DNA of 64,000 nucleotides, taken from positions 62,001-126,000 of the forward strand of contig NZ_PJBF01000040.1 of the NCBI RefSeq assembly GCF_002836505.1, written 5' to 3'. The position numbers and the translations under genes are program-made. This DNA is from Psychrobacter sp. Choline-02u-9. Its GTDB lineage: Bacteria > Pseudomonadota > Gammaproteobacteria > Pseudomonadales > Moraxellaceae. Below the pieces are notes generated by a model. That model worked only from the letters and a program-made list of their open reading frames with translations, made no database searches and had not been told where the DNA came from. Of this stretch, positions 1-7,616 are shown piece after piece. Positions within the stretch are counted from its first letter, which is position 1; each line of letters starts with the position of its first letter.

Positions 1-364
1 ATATATTCTTAAAGTTATTAAAAATAGTCATGAGCTTCCAAAGTTAGAAAATGACTTATCAGACGCAAATAGAACTATTGCTAGGCAAGACAAAGAAATT
101 AGAAATCTTAAAAAAGAATTAGAAAAAATTAGATCTGAAAAACCAAAAAATGATGTTAAGGATAGTGTTTATGCTCTTATTTTAGTTTTTAAAGATTTGT
201 TGCTAAACCCTGATATTAATGCTTCTAACTTTAAAAGTGATAGTCCTAAAAGCACAGGCGAACCAACCCAATCTGGCTTAATTGAGCACATTATAAGTAA
301 GAATATTCCAAAACTTGGTAAACGGAATATTGAAGAGATACTTAGACTTGCAAACCAACTATAA
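1..364 (+). CDS. Hypothetical protein, C-terminal part (5' end outside window)
   Basis: An open frame with codons starting at base 2 runs into the window from the left and ends at TAA 362-364, giving about 120 residues. The first third is rich in Lys, Glu and Leu (for example the stretch RNLKKELEKI) and should form a coiled coil. The rest contains a hydrophobic helix (YALILVFKDLLL) and a short polar tail. I do not recognise a family. Codon use is AT-rich, like the two genes that follow. A membrane-associated or DNA-island helper protein is possible, but nothing proves it. Confidence is in the reading frame, not in a function. Confidence 0.6.
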   Translation, partial: YILKVIKNSHELPKLENDLSDANRTIARQDKEIRNLKKELEKIRSEKPKNDVKDSVYALILVFKDLLLNPDINASNFKSDSPKSTGEPTQSGLIEHIISKNIPKLGKRNIEEILRLANQL

Positions 365-438
365 AATCAGCAAGTAGAAATTTGCGATTTAGTGATCGCA
401 AATTGCGATGACATCCTTATCTTATCTTACTATCATTC

Positions 439-473
439 CATACGTACCGCAGCATGTCGCTGCAGTACGTATG
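439..473. repeat. 15-bp inverted repeat upstream of the AlpA-like gene
   Basis: The left arm 439-453 (CATACGTACCGCAGC) and right arm 459-473 pair over 15 bp with one mismatch around a 5-nt loop. The right arm runs into the GGAG ribosome binding site (473-476) of the HTH gene starting at 484. It could be an operator bound by that HTH protein, or an RNA hairpin that hides the ribosome binding site. It has no T-run, so it is not a simple terminator. Confidence 0.6.
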
Positions 474-483
474 GAGAAATAAA

Positions 484-747
484 ATGAACGATCAATATAA
501 CGATAGTGACTGTAACGCGTCATTAAAAAACGAGTTAATAAGTACGTTACCTGCCCAGGGCATGTCACGAGCAAAAACCATACTTCCTTTTTTACCATTT
601 TCGAGAACGACTTTACATCAGTGGAGTCATGATGGTAGGTTTCCTGCCAGCATAAGACTGTCTCCAACCGTGGTGGCTTGGCAAAACTCTGAGGTTCTAG
701 CATGGATTGAGAGCCATTCTAAGTCTTCTAATGATAAGGAGGCATAA
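484..747 (+). CDS. AlpA-family / MerR-like helix-turn-helix protein
   Basis: A small DNA-binding protein of 87 aa. The C-terminal 55 residues have the AlpA (phage regulatory protein) pattern: LPFSRTTLHQW, then a short wing FPASIRLSP, then VAWQNSEVLAWIESH. AlpA proteins usually regulate excision or replication genes of prophages and islands. I chose ATG 484 because GGAG (473-476) lies 7 nt upstream; an ATG at 454 is in frame but sits in the loop of the hairpin and has no ribosome binding site. The gene ends 2 nt before the DUF3631 gene, so the two form an operon. The function is family-level inference. Confidence 0.72.
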   Translation: MNDQYNDSDCNASLKNELISTLPAQGMSRAKTILPFLPFSRTTLHQWSHDGRFPASIRLSPTVVAWQNSEVLAWIESHSKSSNDKEA

Positions 748-749
748 TC

Positions 750-2174
750 ATGAGTAAAAACAACAAAGTTACACCTCCTGAGGCAATTGATGAGCGATCA
801 GTTGACACAATAAAAAAGCCAAGCATCCTGCAAGATGCTCAGCTTTTAGAAACTACTACAGATGATATAGACCAGCCATCATCAGTTATTTTACCACAAG
901 AAAATTTAAAAATTAGCTCGGATTTAGCACAAACTACTATTGATAGACTTGCTACATTATCAGAACTCGACTATGAACTACAACGAACTGAAACTGCAAA
1001 GTCTCTTAATAATATGTCTGTTCGTTCACTTGACAAACTGGTTAAGAAAGCTAAAAGTAAAATAAAGTCTGAGACATCAGAAAGCTTGGTCGTTGATACT
1101 GAACCATATTCAGAGCCAGTGTCAGATATTGCTTCAGTAGCTGACCAAATTTATCAAATACTAGACGATCATATCGCTTGTACTCATGCAGTTAAAGTGG
1201 CTACCACGTTATGGATATTAATGACGTGGTTCATACCAGCAAGCCATATTTTACCCATTGCTTGGATAAATGCGCCTGAAAGACGCTGCGGTAAAAGCAC
1301 ACTACTGACATTAATGAGTAGGATGAGTAAAAGATCATTATCAACGTCAAACATTACAGGATCGGCATTATTCCGCTCAATTGAAAGTTATAAACCAACG
1401 CTTTTCATTGATGAGATTGATACTTTTATTAATGATAATGAAAGCATTCGAGGCGTTCTAAATGCGGGGCATAGTCGAGATAATCCGTACATTATACGCT
1501 GTGTCGGAGATGATAACGAACCTTTACTATTTAATGTCTTTGGAGCTAAAGCTATCTCCGGTATTGGCAAAATCCCTAGCACATTAATAGATCGATCAAT
1601 ACCATTGACTCTTCGACGTAAAATGAGAGATGAGACAAAAAAGCGAGTTCGTGATTTACCGCTTGACGTTACTAGCATGATTCAATCTCAGCTTGCTAGG
1701 TGGTCTGATGATAACCTGCAAGTAGTAAAAGATGCTAAACCAGTTTTGCCTGTTACGATCAACGATCGCGCGCAAGATAATTGGCAGATACTCTTTAAAA
1801 TAGCTATGATATTGAGTGATGACTGGCTAGAGAAAGCTCATAGAGCTTGCATCGAAATATCAGGTAGTGATAGCGATGAGCCCAGCTCAAATGAGCAACT
1901 ATTATCTGATATTAAAACCGTTTTTAGCCTAAATCAAACTAACAGACTCTTAAGTAGAGATTTATTAACTGAGTTACGTCGAGACCCAGAAATGAGTTGG
2001 TCAACATATAATGAGGGCAAAACAATTACACTTCGACAAATTGCAAAAAAACTGAGTGCATTTCGTATATCGTCTAGAGACCTACGAGCATTTGATATTA
2101 ATGGAAATGAAGTACGAGGCAAGGGCTACGACGTCCTTGACTTCCAAGATGCTTTTTCGCGTTATCTATCGTAG
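750..2174 (+). CDS. DUF3631 domain P-loop protein (island helicase/primase-like)
   Basis: A 474-aa protein. The N-terminal 130 residues are polar and probably disordered or helical. From about residue 135 on it matches DUF3631 proteins: a hydrophobic helix, a Walker A-like APERRCGKST (about 175-187) and a Walker B-like TLFIDEID (about 217-224), then a region ending with a small winged-helix-like domain (LLTELRRDPEMSW ... LRQIAKKL). DUF3631 is found in replication or primase-like proteins of plasmids, phages and genomic islands, where it probably acts as an ATPase on DNA. A strong GGAGG precedes ATG 750. It is cotranscribed with the AlpA-like gene and followed by a terminator at 2254. The exact enzymatic activity is unknown. 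Confidence 0.8.
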   Translation: MSKNNKVTPPEAIDERSVDTIKKPSILQDAQLLETTTDDIDQPSSVILPQENLKISSDLAQTTIDRLATLSELDYELQRTETAKSLNNMSVRSLDKLVKKAKSKIKSETSESLVVDTEPYSEPVSDIASVADQIYQILDDHIACTHAVKVATTLWILMTWFIPASHILPIAWINAPERRCGKSTLLTLMSRMSKRSLSTSNITGSALFRSIESYKPTLFIDEIDTFINDNESIRGVLNAGHSRDNPYIIRCVGDDNEPLLFNVFGAKAISGIGKIPSTLIDRSIPLTLRRKMRDETKKRVRDLPLDVTSMIQSQLARWSDDNLQVVKDAKPVLPVTINDRAQDNWQILFKIAMILSDDWLEKAHRACIEISGSDSDEPSSNEQLLSDIKTVFSLNQTNRLLSRDLLTELRRDPEMSWSTYNEGKTITLRQIAKKLSAFRISSRDLRAFDINGNEVRGKGYDVLDFQDAFSRYLS

Positions 2175-2253
2175 CGTTTACCTCTATTTTCGCTGACTTA
2201 AGGTATTAACTTTAAACATTATCTGAAGTATTGCAGCACGCCCTTTCCTAAAT

Positions 2254-2291
2254 GCCCGAGATCTGTTTGATACAGGTCTCGGGCTTTTTTT
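2254..2291 (+). terminator. Rho-independent terminator after the DUF3631 gene
   Basis: The stem GCCCGAGATCTGT pairs with ACAGGTCTCGGGC (one mismatch) around a short loop and is followed by seven T residues (2285-2291). It lies 80 bp downstream of the DUF3631 stop and ends the AlpA-DUF3631 operon. Confidence 0.9.
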
Positions 2292-2462
2292 GTCTAACTT
2301 CATTATCTTTCAAAAATAATGTTAAGACTTGCCTGCACTTAAAAACTGCGTAATTCATTGACACGGCTAGCCGCTAGTATAGACTGTATTTATATGTACT
2401 CTTTCGACACAACTAGGAGTTATGTGATTAAAAAAACCCCTAATAAGCATTGTATCTATATA

Positions 2463-2501
2463 CGGGAAAACGTGAAATGCTATTGGATAAACGCCTTCAG
2501 C
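2463..2501 (+). repeat. Diverged copy of the CGTGACAACGTGACA 42-bp repeat family
   Basis: CGGGAAAACGTGAAATGCTA and the following GATAAACGCCTTCAGC align with the copy at 6820-6860, and the similarity continues through TTATAAG (about 75 percent by eye over 60 bp). This copy lies at the left side of the MoxR/VWA operon and the other three at its right side, so the family brackets that operon. Confidence 0.55.
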
Positions 2502-2576
2502 AAGTTATAAGTTTTGAAAGCCATTCAAAAGTTGAGCTTTACTGTCTGCGCTTAGTGGGATTTTACTATTTTCAAA

Positions 2577-2610
2577 TTTTCTTAGCTGAGTTAATTGATA
2601 TTGGGGTTTG
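2577..2610 (+). repeat. Module-boundary repeat R1 (TTTTCTTAG...GGGGTTTG)
   Basis: The sequence TTTTCTTAGCTGAGTTAATT followed by GATATTGGGGTTTG matches R3 (33401-33434) at about 28 of 34 positions. It lies just left of the 3' end of the VWA gene. The rest of the 2175-2666 gap holds the terminator, the diverged 42-bp repeat and no convincing gene; a 68-codon frame at 2450-2656 has no ribosome binding site and overlaps both repeats. Confidence 0.6.
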
Positions 2611-2666
2611 CGTAGCAGCAGCATACAGAATCAAAGCAAATCATTATTTATCTTAGCTAACTGACT

Positions 2667-4316
2667 TTAGTGCATATTTGCATTCAATACTATAACCTCA
2701 TCGCTAAAGGTGTCTTGCGTAGCAATGCCTGCACATAAGATCGTGTAAACAGTACAATCTAGCAATGACTTCTTTTGTTTTAGCATTGTCTTAAAACTGT
2801 CCGAGATTTGACACAAACCATCAGTAATCATTAAAATATCTGCTTTTATATAATCCTCTGAGCTTTCTATAATATCTAGTGCACGAGATAAAGGAGTCTC
2901 AAAATCAGTACCTCCATTAAATCCTGATTGTAAAAAAATCAATAGCTCAGTAACCTCTTGACTGTCACTCACTACAAATTCAGATAGCTGTCCTTGGCTA
3001 CCAAACAGCAAAACATGTAAAGAGCGATTTTCTTTTTTAAGTATATTAGCACTGGCGACTAATAAAGCTTTTGCATATAGTAATGGCATTCCACTCATGC
3101 TACCTGATGTATCGAGACACGCTACCACAGGTCCTGTTGTTTTCTTATGAGTTTCCATGATTTCACCATTTATTAGACTTGTACCGCTCAACTCATAGGT
3201 TATTAGTTGCTTTTCTAGCATTCGCGAATAAAATAAATACTCAAGCGTCTCGTCTTCTAGGTTTACCAACTCAACGGGCAACAAGCGCAGCAGATCATCA
3301 CTAAGATGTGTACCATGCACCTCACTTTTACTCATCGAAGGTATTTTGCTCTGCTTTTTCTTTTCTTCGGAAATATGATTGCGGCCTAGCTTTTTTACTA
3401 GCTCCTTGATTTTTTCATTATCTTTTAGAGTCTGACTAAGCTTACTAATGTCAGTTTTAACCTCTTTTAATTTGGAATAGTTAAACCTAGCATCTGGGCA
3501 TAATGCTATCAACTCTTCATATTTTTTATAAGTTTCCTCAATATCTTGCATTAGCTCTTGATAGTTAACCAATCTTTTGAAGACTGAGTCAGGCAAATCC
3601 TCATCTGAAATCTCATCTAGATAAGCCTGAGTCTGTATTCGTTGTTCTTTTATATCATCGATACTTTGAGAGTTGAATTCCAAACTCTCAAAGTAGTCTT
3701 GATGAGCTTGCCAGTTTGGTTCAGGCTCGCTATCAGCATTATTATCCCAGTCCCACAGCAGCCACTTTTTTGTCCCTAGTTTTTTCCGCGCTGCATTTTT
3801 TAAAGCCTTTAATGTAGGCTCCCAAGTCTCTGATGGTAGCATTGCCATAAACGCATCTGTAAATGGAGCATTCGTAACGTTTGCTAGCTTCTGGTTAACA
3901 CATTTAGTAGAAAACTGATGACAGTTTTTTAGAATTAAATTGTACTGATACTCTTGTCCTAAGCAACTATAGGCAGCATTAGCGATACTAGTGTCACCTA
4001 CAGTCTCACTAATATCATTGCAAGAGACATAGATTTTTTTACCCAGTTTACTCTTACTTGTGAATTCTTCAGGATTATTAAGCAGTACTGTGCTTTTGGT
4101 AAATTTGTCCACTACGATATTAGCAATCTTACCTTCGCCAATGTATATACCAGAGTGCTCAACGGCAAACCATAAGTCACTATAAACCACACTGCCCGCT
4201 ATAGGCTCAACTTTTTGGCGAAAGGTACTATCAACAAAGTATTTGAACGTTTTTATACCTATTGGAAATGCAGCGTTTAGTAAACCCTGACCTTTGGCTA
4301 TCAGTGCTGTCAACAT
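2667..4316 (-). CDS. VWA-domain protein with N-terminal LRAT-like (NlpC/P60 fold) domain
   Basis: A 549-aa protein with three parts. Residues 35-135 resemble the LRAT-like permuted papain fold: a catalytic-type His in AVEHSGIYIG (about 54) and an NCHQF motif whose Cys (about 132) would be the nucleophile. Residues 200-330 are charged and helical, probably a coiled coil. Residues 395-549 form a von Willebrand A domain with the MIDAS motif DTSGSMS (about 402) and GGTDFETPL. Partners of MoxR ATPases typically carry such VWA domains. I chose ATG 4316 because AGGAAAG sits 8 nt upstream; a GTG at 4322 is too close to it. It lies 12 nt after the MoxR gene, in the same operon. A papain-like domain on a VWA partner is unusual and could be a protease or acyltransferase effector. 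That role is inference. Confidence 0.8.
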   Translation of the reverse strand: MLTALIAKGQGLLNAAFPIGIKTFKYFVDSTFRQKVEPIAGSVVYSDLWFAVEHSGIYIGEGKIANIVVDKFTKSTVLLNNPEEFTSKSKLGKKIYVSCNDISETVGDTSIANAAYSCLGQEYQYNLILKNCHQFSTKCVNQKLANVTNAPFTDAFMAMLPSETWEPTLKALKNAARKKLGTKKWLLWDWDNNADSEPEPNWQAHQDYFESLEFNSQSIDDIKEQRIQTQAYLDEISDEDLPDSVFKRLVNYQELMQDIEETYKKYEELIALCPDARFNYSKLKEVKTDISKLSQTLKDNEKIKELVKKLGRNHISEEKKKQSKIPSMSKSEVHGTHLSDDLLRLLPVELVNLEDETLEYLFYSRMLEKQLITYELSGTSLINGEIMETHKKTTGPVVACLDTSGSMSGMPLLYAKALLVASANILKKENRSLHVLLFGSQGQLSEFVVSDSQEVTELLIFLQSGFNGGTDFETPLSRALDIIESSEDYIKADILMITDGLCQISDSFKTMLKQKKSLLDCTVYTILCAGIATQDTFSDEVIVLNANMH

Positions 4317-4328
4317 TATCACACTTTC

Positions 4329-6734
4329 CTATAACCAGATATTTTGACTAATTTGTCGAGTTAGTAAGTCTTCAGTAAGCAATTTTTCTGTGGAACGCGC
4401 GTCAATTATCAAATTTCCAGTTTGCATTTGTAATACAGGACTATTTCTGTCATTATCCCAATACCATACACTTTCAAAGTCCCAATGTAGAGTGTTTTCA
4501 AAGTAGTTTTGAGTCAGTCTTAGCTTATCCATAGTTTCACCATTTTCCCCAGTGCTACTTCTAGCACCTGTCTGCGTACTGACAGAAATATTGCTTTTAA
4601 AAGTAGATTTTTCTGTATAACCTGCTATACGACTTTTGCGTCCTACATAAATCCCGTAATTACTAGGTTTCTTAAGTCTACAAGAGCCTAGTACACAGCC
4701 TTCCACTTTAGAGTCAAAACAACCAGACGCTATTCCTGACCACATCATACTGTAATTCATTACAACACCACGCTTTAAATCATGAGCAGTCACGAAGGTA
4801 TTTAATATATTACTACTTTCGAGATGACTAACCACAAGTCCTACATTTAAGTATTCGTCTGTATTATAGTTTCTATGTTGTATTTCGTTAGACTCAATAC
4901 CAAATAATTGATCAGGTAAATCATATTGTGATGAGTACCTAAGAAAGATATCTTCAGTTGTCTTTAGCAATACAAGGCAGTTCTCTATATGGCTTTCTAT
5001 AGCCGACTTGCCCACCAATACACTAAACGACTGACATTGTTTGAGTATGGCTTTTTTTAAATATAATGCTATGCTAAGTTCTGCCACGCTTAACTGAATA
5101 GTAGAGTCCGTTACTGTATGAGCTAATATTGATGAAGTGGAAGTACATTGATTTATTATAGAGTCTGATACTTTATAAGCCAATGCAGATGAGGTTTGAC
5201 AATTAGTAACTTTGCTTTTTTTAATATCCTTTATAAGATAGCTTATCTGCATGTTATGTTTATCATCAGATATGTTGTTTAGAACACTAACACAATCGCT
5301 CACAGTACTATCATACAAGTCTTGGCAAAGACAAAGATCTTCTAAGTTAATATTGAGTAAGTTTGAATTACCTTGAACTGATTCAAACAAATACTCGATT
5401 TTACTAGCTTCATACTTACTAGTTCCGTATCCATAAAGCATTTGGCTCCCTATTAAGGACGCAATTCCACCATCAACAGTAGTAATCTTATTTTTTCCTT
5501 TCTTATACTTAATAGTATGACCACCACCATCATAAGTACCAATAAAATTAATATTTGGCCAAGTATTTATTTCCGTACAATCTATATCGGTAGTTTGCTT
5601 AAAGTAGTAACCTTGTTGTCCAACGTCTTTTCGTTCAAGATCTAAAAGCTCTTCATAGTTACTAATTAGTATAGGATTGTTTTTTGTACCACTGCCTTTA
5701 TACCCTTTTATTAGTCTGGATTCAGCCGTGATATCTCGTTCGATATTTTGTGGTTTTTCAATTTTCTTCTGGCTATCTTTTGTAGAAATATCATTAGGCA
5801 TTACTTCAACAGTGCAGCTGTTTTTCTGAAGTACCTCAAAAATAAGATCAAATACAGCTTCTTTATTTTCAGGATGATTCCATAAGCTATCTTTGAGTAG
5901 CACTACATCGGATAGGTCAACCTCATAACGTCCATTACTGGCTGCAGATATACGTAACAGCTTAATGAGCTTCACTAGACGTCTATCTGACAAGCTTTCT
6001 CTACGATCTTCTGAAAATATCTCTCTATGCTTTAGCCATATATCTTGGACTACTCTAACGATCTGCGAGGCTACAATAACATCATCACTTCGCTTCGTTA
6101 ATTCTTTTATCTCATCCATACTAATACTTTCGACATTGCCATAATCACTATTTAGCTCGAATAGAGATGCGATATCATCTGGTCTTACATAATCAACGAA
6201 CTTTCTAATCAAAAATCTATCATACAGAGCATTCAGCTCTTCTTGTCCAGTAGGTAGCTCATTTGATGCCGCGATTAATGCTTGTAGTGGAACGGCACTC
6301 AGCGTAGCACCATTATGATATTGGCGTTCATTTAGGATAGTGAGTAGAGCATTAAGAATTGAAGAGCTGGCTTTAAATATCTCATCAAGAAAAGCAATCT
6401 GTACGGTAGGAAGATAGCCTGTAGTGTTACGCTTAAAGTTGTCTTTTTTAAGCTCAGATATGGATAACGGACCAAAAACTTCTTCAGGTGTTGAAAATTT
6501 TGTTAGTAAGTATTCAAAGTAAACTGGGCTAGCATCATGTTTGTCAGTAGATTGCAAACAGCCAGCAACACGACGTGCCAATAAGCTTTTTGCTGTACCT
6601 GGCGGACCTACTAATAATAAGTTCTCACCTGCCAGCAAGGTTAGTAAGGCGGCTTTAACTTCATTTTTGCGTCCTACCAGTCCATGGTTTAAATGCTCTT
6701 GCAATCTAATTATTTTATTTTTTAAATCTGTCAT
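4329..6734 (-). CDS. MoxR-family AAA+ ATPase with C-terminal GLUG-like beta-helix domain
   Basis: An 801-aa protein. Residues 1-290 are a MoxR/RavA-type AAA+ module: Walker A GPPGTAKS (43-50), Walker B FLDEI (115-119), sensor SNELP (157-161) and an arginine-finger region ALYDRFLIR (169-177). After a linker, from about 345 on, there is ISNYEELLDLE and TYDGGGHTIKY, then repetitive strand-rich sequence with many Cys/Ser/Thr, and near the end the GLUG-type closing motif WYWDNDRNSPVLQM. GLUG repeats are usually found in secreted adhesins, but there is no signal peptide here. MoxR ATPases act with VWA proteins as chaperone-like machines, and the VWA gene follows directly. The fusion is odd and may form a sensor. 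RavA-ViaA and MoxR-VWA conflict systems are the nearest known relatives. Confidence 0.85.
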   Translation of the reverse strand: MTDLKNKIIRLQEHLNHGLVGRKNEVKAALLTLLAGENLLLVGPPGTAKSLLARRVAGCLQSTDKHDASPVYFEYLLTKFSTPEEVFGPLSISELKKDNFKRNTTGYLPTVQIAFLDEIFKASSSILNALLTILNERQYHNGATLSAVPLQALIAASNELPTGQEELNALYDRFLIRKFVDYVRPDDIASLFELNSDYGNVESISMDEIKELTKRSDDVIVASQIVRVVQDIWLKHREIFSEDRRESLSDRRLVKLIKLLRISAASNGRYEVDLSDVVLLKDSLWNHPENKEAVFDLIFEVLQKNSCTVEVMPNDISTKDSQKKIEKPQNIERDITAESRLIKGYKGSGTKNNPILISNYEELLDLERKDVGQQGYYFKQTTDIDCTEINTWPNINFIGTYDGGGHTIKYKKGKNKITTVDGGIASLIGSQMLYGYGTSKYEASKIEYLFESVQGNSNLLNINLEDLCLCQDLYDSTVSDCVSVLNNISDDKHNMQISYLIKDIKKSKVTNCQTSSALAYKVSDSIINQCTSTSSILAHTVTDSTIQLSVAELSIALYLKKAILKQCQSFSVLVGKSAIESHIENCLVLLKTTEDIFLRYSSQYDLPDQLFGIESNEIQHRNYNTDEYLNVGLVVSHLESSNILNTFVTAHDLKRGVVMNYSMMWSGIASGCFDSKVEGCVLGSCRLKKPSNYGIYVGRKSRIAGYTEKSTFKSNISVSTQTGARSSTGENGETMDKLRLTQNYFENTLHWDFESVWYWDNDRNSPVLQMQTGNLIIDARSTEKLLTEDLLTRQISQNIWL

Positions 6735-6819
6735 TCTATTGCCTATTAATATTATTAATGGATACTATTTTTATCTTTGCTAAGAGGGGGTAATTAATAT
6801 TAAGGTTTGCACCTTTATA

Positions 6820-6860
6820 CGTGACAACGTGACACGCTATTAGATACATATCTTTCAGCA
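6820..6860 (+). repeat. 42-bp repeat family, copy 2
   Basis: CGTGACAACGTGACACGCTA is followed by TTAGATACATATCTTTCAGC. The core CGTGACAACGTGACA is identical in the copies at 6904-6945 (reverse) and 7384-7422. It lies 86 bp upstream of the MoxR start, so it could also be an operator for that operon. Confidence 0.75.
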
Positions 6861-6903
6861 TATTATAAGCTATAGATAGTATTAAAAAGTCACGAATATA
6901 AAA

Positions 6904-6945
6904 CAGCTGTATGCTATACAGTATATAGCTTGTCACGTTGTCACG
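6904..6945 (-). repeat. 42-bp repeat family, copy 3 (inverted)
   Basis: On the minus strand this reads CGTGACAACGTGACAAGCTA and then TATACTGTATAGCATACAGC. It faces copy 2 in inverted orientation, 70 bp apart, and is most similar to copy 4 beyond the core. Inverted iteron-like sites of this kind are typical for binding by a dimeric regulator or by a recombinase. Confidence 0.75.
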
Positions 6946-7025
6946 CTAAAACTATCTACTCTACACTTCGCTGCTATCATTACCGAAGACTTAATATTTT
7001 AAGGAAATGCAAAAGAACACTAATA

Positions 7026-7087
7026 TTAAAAACAAAGCTCAACCCTCTAATCTCTTTCATGGTTAGAGGGTTGAGCTTTGTTTTTAA
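7026..7087. terminator. Perfect 25-bp hairpin, bidirectional terminator
   Basis: Arms 7026-7050 and 7063-7087 are perfectly complementary (TTAAAAACAAAGCTCAACCC begins the left arm) with a 12-nt loop. The stem is flanked by A-run and T-run and can end transcription from both sides. The right arm overlaps the stop codon of the broken gene 7084-7335, so it probably served that gene. Confidence 0.85.
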
Positions 7088-7335
7088 TCAAACATACAAG
7101 TAATTGTTTTGTTTTGAGGGCTGTAGGTTAATCCTATATCTGCCATTTCACCCCAGTATTCCATAGTGCGAGTAGTAAAGTTTGGCCAAATAGCCGCCAC
7201 ATCTGCATTTGATGCAAACTTTCAAACATCTTCATCACCTGACGACTCACCTCTGAATTTAAATATGTATTCATCTAGCGGCTGATTACGATATTTTATA
7301 CCATCTATAAAATCAACGTAATATTCAAGATCTAA
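7084..7335 (-). pseudogene. Broken hypothetical gene with in-frame TGA
   Basis: On the minus strand one frame of 84 codons stays open except for a single TGA at 7222-7224. The part after the TGA reads like a real protein end (VAAIWPNFTTRTMEYWGEMA, then DIGLTYSPQNKTITCMFD, stop at 7084-7086). The part before it reads YVDFIDGIKYRNQPLDEYIF. The frame begins just after a TAG at 7336-7338 and has no start, so it is a gene tail with a nonsense mutation. The family is not recognised. The terminator at 7026-7087 directly follows it. Confidence 0.6.
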
Positions 7336-7383
7336 CTAGATAGAATATGACAGTCATCATATACCCCTACACCCTTTTTTTAC

Positions 7384-7422
7384 CGTGACAACGTGACAAC
7401 CCTTATACTCTATAGCATTCAG
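7384..7422 (+). repeat. 42-bp repeat family, copy 4
   Basis: CGTGACAACGTGACAACCCT then TATACTCTATAGCATTCAG. It aligns over about 40 bp with the inverted copy 3. It is the copy nearest to the tyrosine-recombinase gene (190 bp from its 3' end), a typical place for an attachment site. The 7423-7616 stretch to its right shows no gene. Confidence 0.7.
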
Positions 7423-7616
7423 AGCAATATTATCCTTGACAATCTTTAGGTCGAAAAAGTTAAAAATCAGGTTGTAGCCCTTTCGAAATATGACTTGTCG
7501 CTCTGTCACATCACTAATAGACTTATTAACGCTCATATGACCAATTCGGATGAGTCAGCTTGATAACTACTACGAATTCCATTCAAGAAAATAGTCATTT
7601 AAAATTTTAAAAGGAT

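Noticed and set aside
2357-2390. Promoter TTGACA..TATAGA upstream of the 42-bp repeat
   Set aside because: The spacer is only 14 bp and no gene follows on the plus strand.
2450-2656. 68-codon frame between the DUF3631 terminator and the VWA gene
   Set aside because: No ribosome binding site, it overlaps two repeat families, and its composition does not look like a conserved protein.
6820-7422. Iteron-like repeats as a plasmid replication origin
   Set aside because: Only three good copies, one inverted and widely spaced, with no Rep protein nearby. A recombinase or regulator site is more likely.
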